Assembly: GCA_036498265.1 (NCBI GenBank)
Contig: DASYFT010000003.1
Span: forward strand, 54,519 to 118,518
Length of the DNA: 64,000 nucleotides
Source: Palsa-744 sp036498265
Lineage (GTDB): Bacteria > Actinomycetota > Thermoleophilia > Solirubrobacterales > Solirubrobacteraceae
Direction: 5' to 3'
The position numbers and the translations under genes were made by a program. Numbering within the stretch: the first letter of the stretch is position 1; each line of letters opens with the position of its first letter. Below are positions 35,387 to 47,259 of the stretch, in pieces. Under the pieces are notes generated by a model that saw nothing but the letters and a program-made list of their open reading frames with translations, had not been told where the DNA came from and did not search any database.

Positions 35387-36880
35387 ATGAGCGGAAGCGA
35401 AGAGCGCCCGGCGGATGCCGGGTCCTCGAGGCATGGCCTTCCCGAGCTGATCGCCGAGCGCCGGGCCAAGGCGCTGCGCCTGAGGCAGGCCGACGGCGAG
35501 GCCTTCCCCTACTCCTTCCCGGGTGCCGAGCCGATCGCCGCGGTCGTCGACGACTACGCGCATCTGGCCGCCGGAGAGGAGACCGACGACCGCCACCGCG
35601 TGGCGGGCAGGATCCTCGCCCGGCGCGGGGCCGGGAAGGCCGCGTTCCTGGACCTCGTCGACCGGACGGGCAAGATCCAGCTGCATGCGCGCGTCGACGT
35701 GCTCGGAGCCGAGGCCTTCGAGCGCCTGACCTCGCTGGACGTCGGTGACCTGCTCGGGGTCGACGGCGCCCCGCTGCGCAGCCGCAGGGGCGAGGTCTCG
35801 CTCCGCGTGGACGCCTTCACCGTGCTCGGCAAGGCCCTGCGGCCCCCGCCCGACAGGCACGGAGGCCTGAGCGACGTGCAGACCCGGTACCGCCGGCGCG
35901 AGCTGGACCTGATCGCCAGCGAGGAGGCCCGCGGGCTGTTCGCCGACCGGGCGCGGATCGTCTCCGCGGTGCGGGCCTACCTCGACGGCGAGGGCTTCAT
36001 CGAGGTGGAGACGCCCGTGCTGCAGCCGCTCTACGGCGGCGCCCTGGCACGGCCGTTCACGACCCACCACAACGAGCTCGATCGCGACCTCTACCTGCGG
36101 ATCGCCACCGAGCTGTACCTCAAGCGCCTGCTGGTGGGCGGCCTCGAGCGCGTCTACGAGCTGGGCAAGGACTTCCGCAACGAGGGCGTCTCCTCGAAGC
36201 ACAACCCGGAGTTCACGATGGTCGAGTTCTACGAGGCGTACGCCGACTACGGCGACGAGGCGACCCGCCTCGAAGAGCTCGTCGGGCGGGCGGCGCGGGC
36301 CGTCGGCTACGCCGGCGAGCTGGACTTCGAGAGCCCGTGGCGCCGCGTCGGGTTCTTCGAGGCGATCGCCGAGGCCACGGGCATCGACCTCGCGCAGGTG
36401 CGCGACGCGGACGCCCTGCGGGCGGCCATCCGGGAGCGAGGGCTGGAGGTTCCCACCGAGGGCGCCAGCTGGCCGCAGATGGCCGACGACCTCCTGTCCA
36501 AGTTCGTCGAGCCGTCCCTGGCCCAGCCGACCTTCGTCCTGGACTACCCCGTCGAGCTCTCGCCGTTCGCGCGCGAGCACCGCTCCCGCGCGGGCCTGGT
36601 CGAGCGCTGGGAGGCCTTCGCCGGCGGGATGGAGATAGCCAACGCCTTCAGCGAGCTGGTAGATCCCGACGTCCAGCGCGAGCGCTTCGAGGCCCAGCGG
36701 CGGCTGGCGAGCGAGGGAGAGCGAGAGGCCCAGCCCTACGACGAGCTGTTCCTGCAGGCGCTGGAGCAGGGGATGCCGCCGGCCGGAGGGGTCGGGCTCG
36801 GCGTCGACCGCCTCGTGATGCTGCTGACGGGCCGCGACTCGATCCGCGAGGTCGTGCTGTTTCCGGCGATGCGCGACTGA
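35387..36880 (+). CDS. lysS: Lysyl-tRNA synthetase, class II
   Basis: 497 residues. An OB-fold anticodon domain (about 55-150, RVAGRILARRGAGKAAFLDLVD) precedes the class II core. Motif 2 lies in FRNEGVSSKHNPEFTMVEFYE and motif 3 in PAGGVGLGVDRLVMLLT. It charges tRNA-Lys. An N-terminal charged stretch of about 45 residues is typical. The greA-lysS-clpC neighbourhood is common in actinobacteria. Confidence 0.95.
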   Translation: MSGSEERPADAGSSRHGLPELIAERRAKALRLRQADGEAFPYSFPGAEPIAAVVDDYAHLAAGEETDDRHRVAGRILARRGAGKAAFLDLVDRTGKIQLHARVDVLGAEAFERLTSLDVGDLLGVDGAPLRSRRGEVSLRVDAFTVLGKALRPPPDRHGGLSDVQTRYRRRELDLIASEEARGLFADRARIVSAVRAYLDGEGFIEVETPVLQPLYGGALARPFTTHHNELDRDLYLRIATELYLKRLLVGGLERVYELGKDFRNEGVSSKHNPEFTMVEFYEAYADYGDEATRLEELVGRAARAVGYAGELDFESPWRRVGFFEAIAEATGIDLAQVRDADALRAAIRERGLEVPTEGASWPQMADDLLSKFVEPSLAQPTFVLDYPVELSPFAREHRSRAGLVERWEAFAGGMEIANAFSELVDPDVQRERFEAQRRLASEGEREAQPYDELFLQALEQGMPPAGGVGLGVDRLVMLLTGRDSIREVVLFPAMRD

Positions 36881-37078
36881 TCCGCGCGGCCGGCGGGTAC
36901 CGCCAAGGAAGGCCCCATCGTCGGTCAGCGGTGGGTCACCGAGCCCCACGATCAAGCTGCCCCGCCCGGCTGCCGATGACCCCGATGGAGCAGGTGGACC
37001 GGTTGGTAGACTGCTCCAACAGGCGTCGTCAGGACCACCCGCTCCCGAGGCACCGTCCCAGCAGGAAGGAATCACATC

Positions 37079-39673
<2,595 letters not shown>

Positions 39674-39765
39674 CGCCACGTCGCCCCGCTCCGGCGCGCG
39701 AGCTTGCTCGGCGGCTCGAACAGGGCCCTGCGGATCCCGTCTACCTCGGGCCGTAACCTGGCGGG

Positions 39766-41193
39766 ATGCCCCGTAAGACCGTCCACGTCTGCTCCGACTG
39801 CGGCGCGCAGGAGGCCAAGTGGCACGGCCGATGCCCGGCCTGCGGAGCCTGGAACACGCTGGTCGAGGAGCGCGCCCGCTCACCGCAGGCGCGCGCCGGG
39901 CCGCGGGATCCCGGTTCGGGCGCCGGCGCCGGCTCCGCCGCGCGAGGGGTCCTGTCTCTCGCCGAGGTCGGCACGACGCCGGTCGAGCGCATGTCGACGG
40001 GCATCGGCGAGCTCGACCGCGTGCTCGGCGGCGGTCTGGTGCCGGGCTCGTTGGTCCTGCTGGGCGGCTCGCCGGGGATCGGCAAGTCCACGCTCACGAA
40101 CATGGCGCTCGGGAACCTGCACGCGGCCGGCCGGCGGACCCTCTACGTCAGCGGAGAGGAGTCGGCCGAGCAGGTCAGGCTCCGCGCCGAGCGGCTCGTC
40201 TCGGGCGGCACCCGCACCGCCCTCGGCGTGCCGGTCCTCGCAGAGACGGACCTCGAGACCATCCTCGAGACGATCGCCGCCGAGGCGCCCGACGCCTGTG
40301 TGATCGACTCGGTCCAGACGCTCGGCTCTTCCGAGCTGTCGGGGGCGCCAGGGTCGGTCGGGCAGGTGCGGGAGGTGGCAGCGCGGATCATGGAGCTCGC
40401 CAAGGCAAGGCGCGTGGCCGTGATCCTGGTCGGCCACGTCACCAAGGAGGGCGCGCTGGCCGGGCCCAGGGTGCTCGAGCACATGGTGGACTGCGTGCTG
40501 CAGTTCGAGGGCGAGCGCGAGCGCCCCTACCGCGAGCTGCGGGCGCTGAAGAACCGCTTCGGGTCGACCAACGAGTCCGGCCTGTTCGAGATGCGCCAGG
40601 GTGGCCTGGGGGAGGTGCTGGACGCCTCCGCGAGGTTCGTCGCCGGGGCGACGCGAGCGCCGGGGAGCGTCGTCCTCGCCGCCATGGAGGGGTCGCGGCC
40701 CCTGCTGGTGGAGGTGCAGGCGCTGGTGGCCCCCTCCGAGCTCGAGCAGCCACGCAGGGTCGTCTCGGGGTTCGACCGCAACCGGCTGGCCCTGGTGCTG
40801 GCGATCCTCTCCCGGCACGGCCGCGTGGGGACCGGCGCGGCGGACGTGTTCGTGAACGTCGTCGGGGGTGTGCGGGTGGAGGAGCCCGGCTGCGACCTGG
40901 CGGTCGCCCTTGCGGTGGCCAGCGCCAGTCGCGGCGTCCCGGTCCGGCACGCGGACTCGCCGCGCGCCTGTTTCGGCGAGCTCGGGCTGACCGGCGAGCT
41001 GCGCTGGGTCGGGCACCCCGAGCGCCGTCTGGAAGAGGCCGCCAGGCATGGCCTGGGCGGTGTGATCGCACCCCCCGAGAGCGGTCCCTCAGCCTGCGAG
41101 GCAGCGACGCTCCGCGAGGCCCTGGCGCTGGCGCTTCCGCGCCGCCCGGAGGGGGCGGACCGCCCCATCGCCGCCGTCCCCGCGATCGCCTGA
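39766..41193 (+). CDS. radA: DNA repair protein RadA/Sms
   Basis: 475 residues. It has an N-terminal zinc finger CSDCGAQEAKWHGRCPACG, RecA-type Walker A GGSPGIGKST, the RadA-specific KNRFGSTNE motif and a C-terminal Lon-like domain (GTGAADVFVNVVGG, CFGELGLTGELRWVGH). It promotes branch migration in recombination. The clpC-radA-disA order is widely conserved. Confidence 0.95.
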   Translation: MPRKTVHVCSDCGAQEAKWHGRCPACGAWNTLVEERARSPQARAGPRDPGSGAGAGSAARGVLSLAEVGTTPVERMSTGIGELDRVLGGGLVPGSLVLLGGSPGIGKSTLTNMALGNLHAAGRRTLYVSGEESAEQVRLRAERLVSGGTRTALGVPVLAETDLETILETIAAEAPDACVIDSVQTLGSSELSGAPGSVGQVREVAARIMELAKARRVAVILVGHVTKEGALAGPRVLEHMVDCVLQFEGERERPYRELRALKNRFGSTNESGLFEMRQGGLGEVLDASARFVAGATRAPGSVVLAAMEGSRPLLVEVQALVAPSELEQPRRVVSGFDRNRLALVLAILSRHGRVGTGAADVFVNVVGGVRVEEPGCDLAVALAVASASRGVPVRHADSPRACFGELGLTGELRWVGHPERRLEEAARHGLGGVIAPPESGPSACEAATLREALALALPRRPEGADRPIAAVPAIA

Positions 41194-41230
41194 AGGCACG
41201 CCGGAGGCCTGTGTAGGTGCCGCTAAAGGA

Positions 41231-42367
41231 ATGCTAAATGCCGTAGAATGGGGGATCGTGGCTCCACGATCCGGCGAAGAGTTCGACAGCGAAGTAAGAC
41301 CGGATCCGGGGCTTATGAGGGCTCTGGAGATGATCGCGCCCGGCACGGCGCTGCGTGAGGGCATCGAGAGCATCCTCCATGCTCGCACGGGCGGCCTGAT
41401 CGTGATCGGCGAGCCGGAAGACCTCAGCTTTCTGAACTCGGGCGGGATCAAGCTGGACATCGACTACACCCCCGCCTTCCTGTACCAGGTGGCGAAGATG
41501 GACGGGGCGATCATCCTCAACGCGAACGCCACCAAGATCACGATGGCGAACGTCCAGCTGATGCCCGATCCGACGATCCTCTCGCACGAGACCGGGACCC
41601 GCCATCGCACCGCCGAGCGCGTGTCCAAGCAGACCGACGCGCTGGTGATCGCGATCTCACAGCGCCGCGAGGTCGTCTCCGTCTACGTCGACGGCGCCAA
41701 GTACATCCTCGAGGACATTCCGGTGGTGCTGGCCAAGGCGAACCAGGCGCTTGCCACGCTCGACAAGTTCCGCACCCGCCTGGACCAGGTGGCCACCCGG
41801 CTGACGGCGCTCGAGTTCGAGGGCGGCACGACGCTACACGACGTGCTCACGGTGCTCCAGCGCTCGGAGCTCGTGACCCGGATGGCGGTCGAGATCGAGC
41901 GTTACATCGTCGAGCTGGGCAGCGAGGGACGGCTGATCGAGATGCAGCTCGAGGAGACCATGGTCGGGGCGGCCGCCGAGAAGGCGGCGCTCGTGCGCGA
42001 CTACCTCTCGAGCTACTCCGACGAGGCCTTCGCGGCCGCGCTCGAGGAGATCGGCCGCCTGGCACACCAGGACCTGCTCGACTTCGGCCGGCTGGCGGAG
42101 CTGCTCGGCTACGACCGCAAGCTCAACACGCTCGACTACCCGGTCTCGCCGCGCGGCTACAGGGTGCTGGGGCGCGTGCCCCGGCTGCCCAAGCTGGTCG
42201 TGTCGCAGATCGTCGTCGAGTTCGGCAGCCTCGACGACCTGCTCGCCGCGACCGACTCGGAGCTCGAGGCGGTGGAGGGCGTGGGGGAGATCCGCGCCAA
42301 AGACATCCGCGAGGGCCTGCGAAGGCTGCAGGAGCTGAACCTCGTGGATCGCTACCTACAGACTTGA
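41231..42367 (+). CDS. disA: DNA integrity scanning protein, diadenylate cyclase
   Basis: 378 residues (or about 369 from GTG 41258). The DAC domain has KMDGAIIL and GTRHRTAERVSKQT, the ATP-binding and condensation motifs that make c-di-AMP. A helical linker and a C-terminal HhH DNA-binding domain follow (LLAATDSELEAVEGVGEIRAKDIREGL). Neither start has a well-spaced Shine-Dalgarno. TAGAAT at 41244 could be a -10 for a leaderless GTG start. Confidence 0.94.
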   Translation: MLNAVEWGIVAPRSGEEFDSEVRPDPGLMRALEMIAPGTALREGIESILHARTGGLIVIGEPEDLSFLNSGGIKLDIDYTPAFLYQVAKMDGAIILNANATKITMANVQLMPDPTILSHETGTRHRTAERVSKQTDALVIAISQRREVVSVYVDGAKYILEDIPVVLAKANQALATLDKFRTRLDQVATRLTALEFEGGTTLHDVLTVLQRSELVTRMAVEIERYIVELGSEGRLIEMQLEETMVGAAAEKAALVRDYLSSYSDEAFAAALEEIGRLAHQDLLDFGRLAELLGYDRKLNTLDYPVSPRGYRVLGRVPRLPKLVVSQIVVEFGSLDDLLAATDSELEAVEGVGEIRAKDIREGLRRLQELNLVDRYLQT

Positions 42368-42406
42368 ACCAGGCCGGCGACGCCGGCCGCAACCAAGGAG
42401 GACACC

Positions 42407-42994
42407 ATTTCGGCACAACCAATCGAAGAGGGAACCCTGACCGAGGAGCTCGAGGTCACTCGCGAGGTCGAGTACATCGAGTTCGAGCTTGGCGACCACG
42501 TCGTCTATCCCCACCATGGCGCGGGGAAGGTGTTGAAGAAGGAGGAGATGGAGATCCTCGGCGAATGCCGTGAGTACCTCACCATCAAGATCCTTCACAA
42601 CGACATGACGGTGCGGGTCCCGACCGAGAACGCCGCGCTTGCGGGCCTGCGCAGGGTCATCGACGAGGAGACCGTCAAGAAGGTCCTGGACGTGCTCCGC
42701 GCCGAGGTCTCGGAGATGCCCAAGAACTGGAACCGCCGGTTCAAGCACAACCGCGACAAGATCAAGACGGGCGACATCTACGAGCTCGCCGAGGTCGTGC
42801 GCAACCTCTCGCTTCGCGAGAACGAGAAGGGGCTCTCGACGGGCGAGAAGCAGATGTTCACCCGCACCAAGAAGATCCTCGCCTCCGAGCTGATGTACGC
42901 GCTCGACAAGGACGAGGAGGATGCCGAGAGCTACCTCGACGAGCTGCTCGCCGACTCGGCCAACAGCCAGATGGCAGTCGCAGGAGCCAAGTAG
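42407..42994 (+). CDS. carD: CarD-family RNA polymerase-binding regulator (ATT start)
   Basis: The conserved RID domain (FELGDHVVYPHHGAGKVLKKEEMEI) begins well upstream of the first in-frame GTG/TTG (42527-42530). Upstream to the in-frame stop at 42365 there is no ATG, GTG or TTG. An ATT at 42407 sits five bases after a perfect AAGGAGGA (42395-42402), so initiation at ATT is proposed, giving 195 residues with a ~24-residue N-terminal extension. The C-terminal DNA-binding helices (NWNRRFKHNRDKIKTGDIYELAEVVRNL, RTKKILASEL) are typical. CarD stabilises open promoter complexes. Confidence 0.9.
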   Translation: MSAQPIEEGTLTEELEVTREVEYIEFELGDHVVYPHHGAGKVLKKEEMEILGECREYLTIKILHNDMTVRVPTENAALAGLRRVIDEETVKKVLDVLRAEVSEMPKNWNRRFKHNRDKIKTGDIYELAEVVRNLSLRENEKGLSTGEKQMFTRTKKILASELMYALDKDEEDAESYLDELLADSANSQMAVAGAK

Positions 42995-43002
42995 CGAGGC
43001 TC

Positions 43003-43049
43003 TCGCGCACGCGGCAGCACCCCACGGGGTCCAATTGCCGCGTGCGCGA
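43003..43049. repeat. Perfect 14-bp inverted repeat between carD and ispD
   Basis: TCGCGCACGCGGCA (43003-43016) and its exact complement TGCCGCGTGCGCGA (43036-43049) are separated by 19 nt that include CCCC-acg-GGG. It begins 8 nt after the carD stop and ends 14 nt before ispD. There is no T-run, so it may be a factor-dependent terminator, an RNA processing site, or an ispD leader control. Confidence 0.8.
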
Positions 43050-43063
43050 CAGCCCCTCTGGCG

Positions 43064-43759
43064 ATGGCCGTTGCGCTGATCGTGGCCGCGGGCAGCGGCG
43101 AGCGCCTCGGTGCGGGCCGGGCCAAGGCATTTGTCGAGCTGGCCGGTCGGCCGATGCTCGCCTGGAGCCTCGCGGCGCTCAGTGCCTGCGCCGGGATCGA
43201 GCGGATCGTGGTCGCGACGCCGCCGGACGCCACGCCCGTGACGACCGACCCCGCGGCCGGGCCGGGGGACTCTCCGCGCTACGTCCCGGGCGGCGCCACG
43301 CGCTCTGAGTCGGTGCGCCTCGCCCTCGCCGCCGTGGGCCCCGGCGACCCGGTGCTGGTCCACGACGCGGCCCGGCCGCTGCTGACCAGTGAGCTCGCCG
43401 AGCGCGTGCTCGACGCGCTCGCGCGCGAGCCGGCCGCCGACGCGGCGATCGCCGCCGCCCCGGTGACGGACACGGTCAAGCGGGTGGACGACGACGGCGC
43501 GGTCAGCGAGACGCTCGACCGCAGCCGGCTGTGGGCGGTGCAGACACCGCAGGTCTTCCGCCGCGCAGCGCTCGAGCGTGCGCTCGCGGTGTCCCCCGAG
43601 GAGCTGGCGCGGGCCACGGACGACGCCTGGCTGATCGAGCGGGCGGGCGGCAGGGTGATCGTGGTGGCCGGCAGCGCGGAGAACCTGAAGGTGACGCGGC
43701 CGCTCGACCTCCGGATCGCCGAGCTCGTGCTGGCCACGCGCCATGCGCAGGCAGAGTGA
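43064..43759 (+). CDS. ispD: 2-C-methyl-D-erythritol 4-phosphate cytidylyltransferase
   Basis: 231 residues. Motifs are ALIVAAGSGERLGAGRAKAFVELAGRPML, GGATRSESVRLAL, VLVHDAARPLLTSE and the LWAVQTPQVFRRAALERAL strand. It makes CDP-ME in the non-mevalonate isoprenoid pathway; ispF lies two genes downstream. Confidence 0.94.
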   Translation: MAVALIVAAGSGERLGAGRAKAFVELAGRPMLAWSLAALSACAGIERIVVATPPDATPVTTDPAAGPGDSPRYVPGGATRSESVRLALAAVGPGDPVLVHDAARPLLTSELAERVLDALAREPAADAAIAAAPVTDTVKRVDDDGAVSETLDRSRLWAVQTPQVFRRAALERALAVSPEELARATDDAWLIERAGGRVIVVAGSAENLKVTRPLDLRIAELVLATRHAQAE

Positions 43760-43783
43760 ATCCTGCTTGAATCGCAGGCCGCA

Positions 43784-44656
43784 GTGCTCACCGACTACCA
43801 CCTCCACCTCCGTACGGACGCCGTGGACGCGAGCGCGGGGGCGCACTTCGCGGCCGGGAACGCGGAGCGCTACCGGGAAGTCGCGAGCGAACGCGGGATC
43901 GCCGAGCTCGGCGTCTCCGAGCATGTCTACCGGTTCCAGCAGGCGCTGGACGTCTGGAGACATCCGTTCTGGGAGCGCTACGCGCACGACGATCTCGACG
44001 AGTACTGCCGCTTCGTGCGCGAGGACACGGACCTGCGGCTGGGAATCGAGGCCGACTTCGTCCCCGGCGCCGAGGATCGCCTGGCGAACGTGCTGGAGGC
44101 GCGCGACTTCGACTACGTCGTCGGCTCGGTGCACTTCCTGCGCGAGGGCGCCGTCGACATGGACGACTACAGCGTGTGGACGAGCGGGCGCAGCGCCGAG
44201 GAGATCTGGCGGCGTTACTTCGAGATGATCGGCGAGAGCGCGGCGAGCGGCCTGTTCGACATTCTCGCCCACCCCGACCTGGTGAAGTACTGGAGCCGCG
44301 CCGAGGGAGCCGATCCTCGCCGTCCGGAGGGCGACCTGCGCCGCTACTACGAGCTGGCGATGGATGGGATAGCGCAGTCGGGTATCGCCGTGGAGGTCTC
44401 GACGGCGGGCCTGCGCAAGCCCGCCGGCGAGATCTACCCCGCGCCGGCGTTCCTCGAGATGTCCCTGGAAGCCGGGGCGCCGATCGCGCTGTCGAGCGAC
44501 GCGCACCGGCCCGAGGACGTCGGCGCCGACTACGACCAGGCGCTGGAGCTGCTCGATCGGCTTGGCGTCCGGGAGCTCTGCGTCTTCGACCGGCGTCAGC
44601 GCCGGCTCGAGCCGATCGGCGCCGCGGAGGGCTCGGCGCGGACGGAGGTGCGATGA
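43784..44656 (+). CDS. PHP-domain phosphatase, histidinol-phosphatase type
   Basis: 290 residues from GTG 43784. Metal-binding motifs of the PHP fold are visible: DYHLHLRTDA, ELGVSEHVYRF, GIEADFVPG, DYVVGSVHFL, FDILAHPDLVKYW and ALSSDAHRPEDVG. The best guess is histidinol-phosphate phosphatase (HisK type); other phosphoesterase roles are possible. The stop overlaps ispF as ATGA. Confidence 0.85.
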   Translation: MLTDYHLHLRTDAVDASAGAHFAAGNAERYREVASERGIAELGVSEHVYRFQQALDVWRHPFWERYAHDDLDEYCRFVREDTDLRLGIEADFVPGAEDRLANVLEARDFDYVVGSVHFLREGAVDMDDYSVWTSGRSAEEIWRRYFEMIGESAASGLFDILAHPDLVKYWSRAEGADPRRPEGDLRRYYELAMDGIAQSGIAVEVSTAGLRKPAGEIYPAPAFLEMSLEAGAPIALSSDAHRPEDVGADYDQALELLDRLGVRELCVFDRRQRRLEPIGAAEGSARTEVR

Positions 44657-45132
44657 CACCGGCGGGGATCGGCTACGACAGCCACCGGCTGGCGGAGGGT
44701 CGCCGGCTGGTGATCGGCGGAGTGGAGATCCCCCACGAACGGGGGCTCGAGGGTCACTCCGACGCCGATGTGCTGGCCCACGCGGTCACCGACGCGCTGC
44801 TCGGCGCGGCCGGCCTGGGGGATATCGGCGACCACTTCCCCGACACCGAGGAGCGCTGGCGGGACGCCGACTCGATCGTGCTGCTGGAAGCGGTCGCCGG
44901 CCTCCTCGCCGGCCGGGGGCTCGCGATCGAGAACATCGACTGCACGGTGATGATCGAGGCGCCGAGGCTTGCGCCCCACCGGCACGCGATCCGGGCGAGG
45001 CTCGCGGAGGCGCTGGCGCTGCCGGAGGCCAGCGTGAACATCAAGGCGACCACCGGTGAGCGGATGGGCTTCGTCGGGCGCGGCGAGGGCATTGCCGCGC
45101 TCGCGGTTGCGAGCGCGCGGCCGGCGAGCTGA
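44653..45132 (+). CDS. ispF: 2-C-methyl-D-erythritol 2,4-cyclodiphosphate synthase
   Basis: 159 residues. Metal site GIGYDSHRL (DxH), GHSDADVLAHAVTDALLGA, GDIGDHFPDT, then VMIEAPRLAPH and the CMP-binding NIKATTGERMGFVGRGEGI. It closes the cyclic diphosphate in isoprenoid synthesis and forms a trimer. Translationally coupled to the PHP gene. Confidence 0.95.
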   Translation: MTPAGIGYDSHRLAEGRRLVIGGVEIPHERGLEGHSDADVLAHAVTDALLGAAGLGDIGDHFPDTEERWRDADSIVLLEAVAGLLAGRGLAIENIDCTVMIEAPRLAPHRHAIRARLAEALALPEASVNIKATTGERMGFVGRGEGIAALAVASARPAS

Positions 45133-45139
45133 CGCTTCG

Positions 45140-46516
45140 ATGCGCGAGGTCCTGCTCCACGACACCCGCACCGGCGGCCTGCTGGAGCTCTCGCCCCGCG
45201 AGGGCCGCCGGGTGGGGATCTACGCCTGCGGCCCCACGGTCTACAGCCGCATCCACATCGGCAACGCCCGCCCGTTCGTCGTCTTCAGCCTGCTCAAGCG
45301 GTTCCTCCTGCACGAGGGCTACGGCGTGAACCTGGTGATCAACATCACCGACGTCAACGACAAGATCTACGACGCGGCGGGCGCGCAGGGCCGGCCGAGC
45401 GGCGAGCTCGCGGCGGAGATGGGCGAGCTGTATCGAGCCGACACCGACCTCCTCGGACTCGGCCGCCCCGACCACGAGCCGCTGGCGTCCGAGACGATGG
45501 CGCCGATCATCGACCACATCCGGGCGCTCGTGGACGGCGGCCACGCCTACGAGTCCGGCGGCGACGTCTACTTCAGGGTGCGCTCGGACCCCGGCTACGG
45601 CAGCCTCTCCCACCGACGGCTGGAGAGCATGGACCAGGGCGAGGATGAGCCCGACGCGTCCGTCGCTCGCAAGGAGGACAGGCTCGACTTCGCGCTCTGG
45701 AAGGCACACAAGCCGGGCGAGGACACCGTCTGGGACTCGCCCTGGGGGCCGGGACGGCCGGGTTGGCACATCGAGTGCTCGGCGATGGCGGAGTGCATCC
45801 TCGGCGTCGGCTTCGACATCCACGGAGGCGGCTCTGACCTCGTGTTCCCACACCACGAGAACGAGGCCGCACAGACGCGAGCGGCGCGCGGCGCAGAGCT
45901 CGCCAAGGTGTGGATGCACAACGGCATGATCCAGCTGACCGGTGAGAAGATGGCCAAGTCACAGGGCAACATCGCGCCGCTTCACGAGGTCATCGCCGAG
46001 TACGGCCGGGAGACGGTCCTGATGTACCTGGTCTCCGGTCACTACCGCCAGCCGATCGCCTTCTCGGAGTCCGAGCTCGAGGATGCCGCCCGGCGCGTGC
46101 ACCGCATACGCGACGCGCTGCGCCGGCTCGAGGCCGGCCGCCCGAGCCCGGCCGACATGGCGCACCACGCGCGTGCCTTCTTCGATGCGCTCGCCAACGA
46201 CTTCAACACGCCGGCGGCGCTCGCCGAGCTCTTCGAGTGGGTTCGCGAGGCCAATCGGCGGGGCGCCGGCGTCGGCGATGCCGATCTCCGGGACATGCTC
46301 GACGTGCTGGGGCTGGGGGACCTCTCGCCGCTCGAGGCGGGAGGCGATGTGGGAAGCATCGACCCCGAGGCGATGGCACTGCTGCAGAGACGCGAGCAGG
46401 CGCGAGGCGAACGCGAGTTCGAGGCGGCCGACCGGATGCGGGAGGAGCTCCGCGAGCGCGGATGGGAGATCCGGGACGGTCCGGAGGGGCCCGAGCTGAT
46501 CCCGGCCATCAGTTGA
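45140..46516 (+). CDS. cysS: Cysteinyl-tRNA synthetase
   Basis: 458 residues from ATG 45140, 7 nt after ispF. Class I motifs: YACGPTVYSRIHIGNARPF (zinc Cys and HIGH-like HIGN) and GEKMAKSQGN (KMSKS-like). Zinc ligands recur in GWHIECSAMAE and the HHENE loop. It charges tRNA-Cys. Alternative upstream starts lie in the ispF frame overlap and are unlikely. The last bases overlap the rlmB TTG start. Confidence 0.94.
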   Translation: MREVLLHDTRTGGLLELSPREGRRVGIYACGPTVYSRIHIGNARPFVVFSLLKRFLLHEGYGVNLVINITDVNDKIYDAAGAQGRPSGELAAEMGELYRADTDLLGLGRPDHEPLASETMAPIIDHIRALVDGGHAYESGGDVYFRVRSDPGYGSLSHRRLESMDQGEDEPDASVARKEDRLDFALWKAHKPGEDTVWDSPWGPGRPGWHIECSAMAECILGVGFDIHGGGSDLVFPHHENEAAQTRAARGAELAKVWMHNGMIQLTGEKMAKSQGNIAPLHEVIAEYGRETVLMYLVSGHYRQPIAFSESELEDAARRVHRIRDALRRLEAGRPSPADMAHHARAFFDALANDFNTPAALAELFEWVREANRRGAGVGDADLRDMLDVLGLGDLSPLEAGGDVGSIDPEAMALLQRREQARGEREFEAADRMREELRERGWEIRDGPEGPELIPAIS

Positions 46517-47259
46517 TCGTCTACGGCCGCAACCCCGTCCGCGAGGCGCTGCGCGGCCGCCGCGCGGGCGAGGTGTCCGCTGTCTGGGCGACCCCCGGCG
46601 CGGCCCGCGAGCCGTGGCTCGCCGGCGTCCCGGTCGAGCGCGCCACGTCGGAGGAGATCGAGCGGCTTTGCGGCTCGAGCGCCCACCAGGGGATATGCGC
46701 GGAGGTGGGCGCCTATCCCTACGTGGACGCCGATGAGCTGCTCGGCCTCGAGGATCCGCTGCTTGTGGCGCTCGACCAGGTCCAGGACCCCCAGAACCTC
46801 GGCTCCATCTGCCGGACGGCGGAGTGCGCCGGCGCCGCCGGGGTCGTGATCCCCGAGCGCCGCGCGGCCGAGGTGACCCCCGCGGTCTGCAAGGCGTCGG
46901 CCGGCGCGGTGGAGCATCTGCGGGTGGCACGCGTGCGAAACCTCGCCGACTTCCTCGCTCAGGCCCGCGAGGCGGGCTGCTGGTGCTACGGCGCCAGCGC
47001 CGATCCCGGCGCGCCGGCCTCGCCCGGCGCGGAGCGCGCTCCCGTCAGCTACGACAGCCCCGACTACGCCGGCGGCGTGGTGCTGGTGCTCGGAAGCGAG
47101 GGCGCAGGCCTGCGCCCTCGGGTGGCGAAGGCCTGCGACCAGCTGATCGCGCTGCCGCTGCTGGGCCGGGTGGAGTCGCTGGGCGTCAGCGCCGCGGCCG
47201 CCGCGATCCTGTACGAGATCTTGCACAACCGTACGGCGGGGGTTGACAAGGGTTCATAA
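46513..47259 (+). CDS. rlmB: 23S rRNA (guanosine-2'-O-)-methyltransferase RlmB, TrmH family
   Basis: 248 residues from TTG 46513, which overlaps the cysS stop as TTGA and begins exactly at the conserved VYGRNPVREALRG. An L30e-like substrate domain precedes the knotted SPOUT domain with NLGSICRTAECAGAAGVV, VLGSEGAGLRP and PLLGRVESLGVSAAAAAILYE. The cysS-rlmB pairing is widely conserved. Confidence 0.92.
   Translation: MIVYGRNPVREALRGRRAGEVSAVWATPGAAREPWLAGVPVERATSEEIERLCGSSAHQGICAEVGAYPYVDADELLGLEDPLLVALDQVQDPQNLGSICRTAECAGAAGVVIPERRAAEVTPAVCKASAGAVEHLRVARVRNLADFLAQAREAGCWCYGASADPGAPASPGAERAPVSYDSPDYAGGVVLVLGSEGAGLRPRVAKACDQLIALPLLGRVESLGVSAAAAAILYEILHNRTAGVDKGS

Noticed and set aside
42530..42994. 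carD starting at GTG 42530
   Set aside because: It would remove the conserved first strands of the RNA-polymerase interaction domain (FELGDHVVYPHHGAG), which are encoded in frame upstream.
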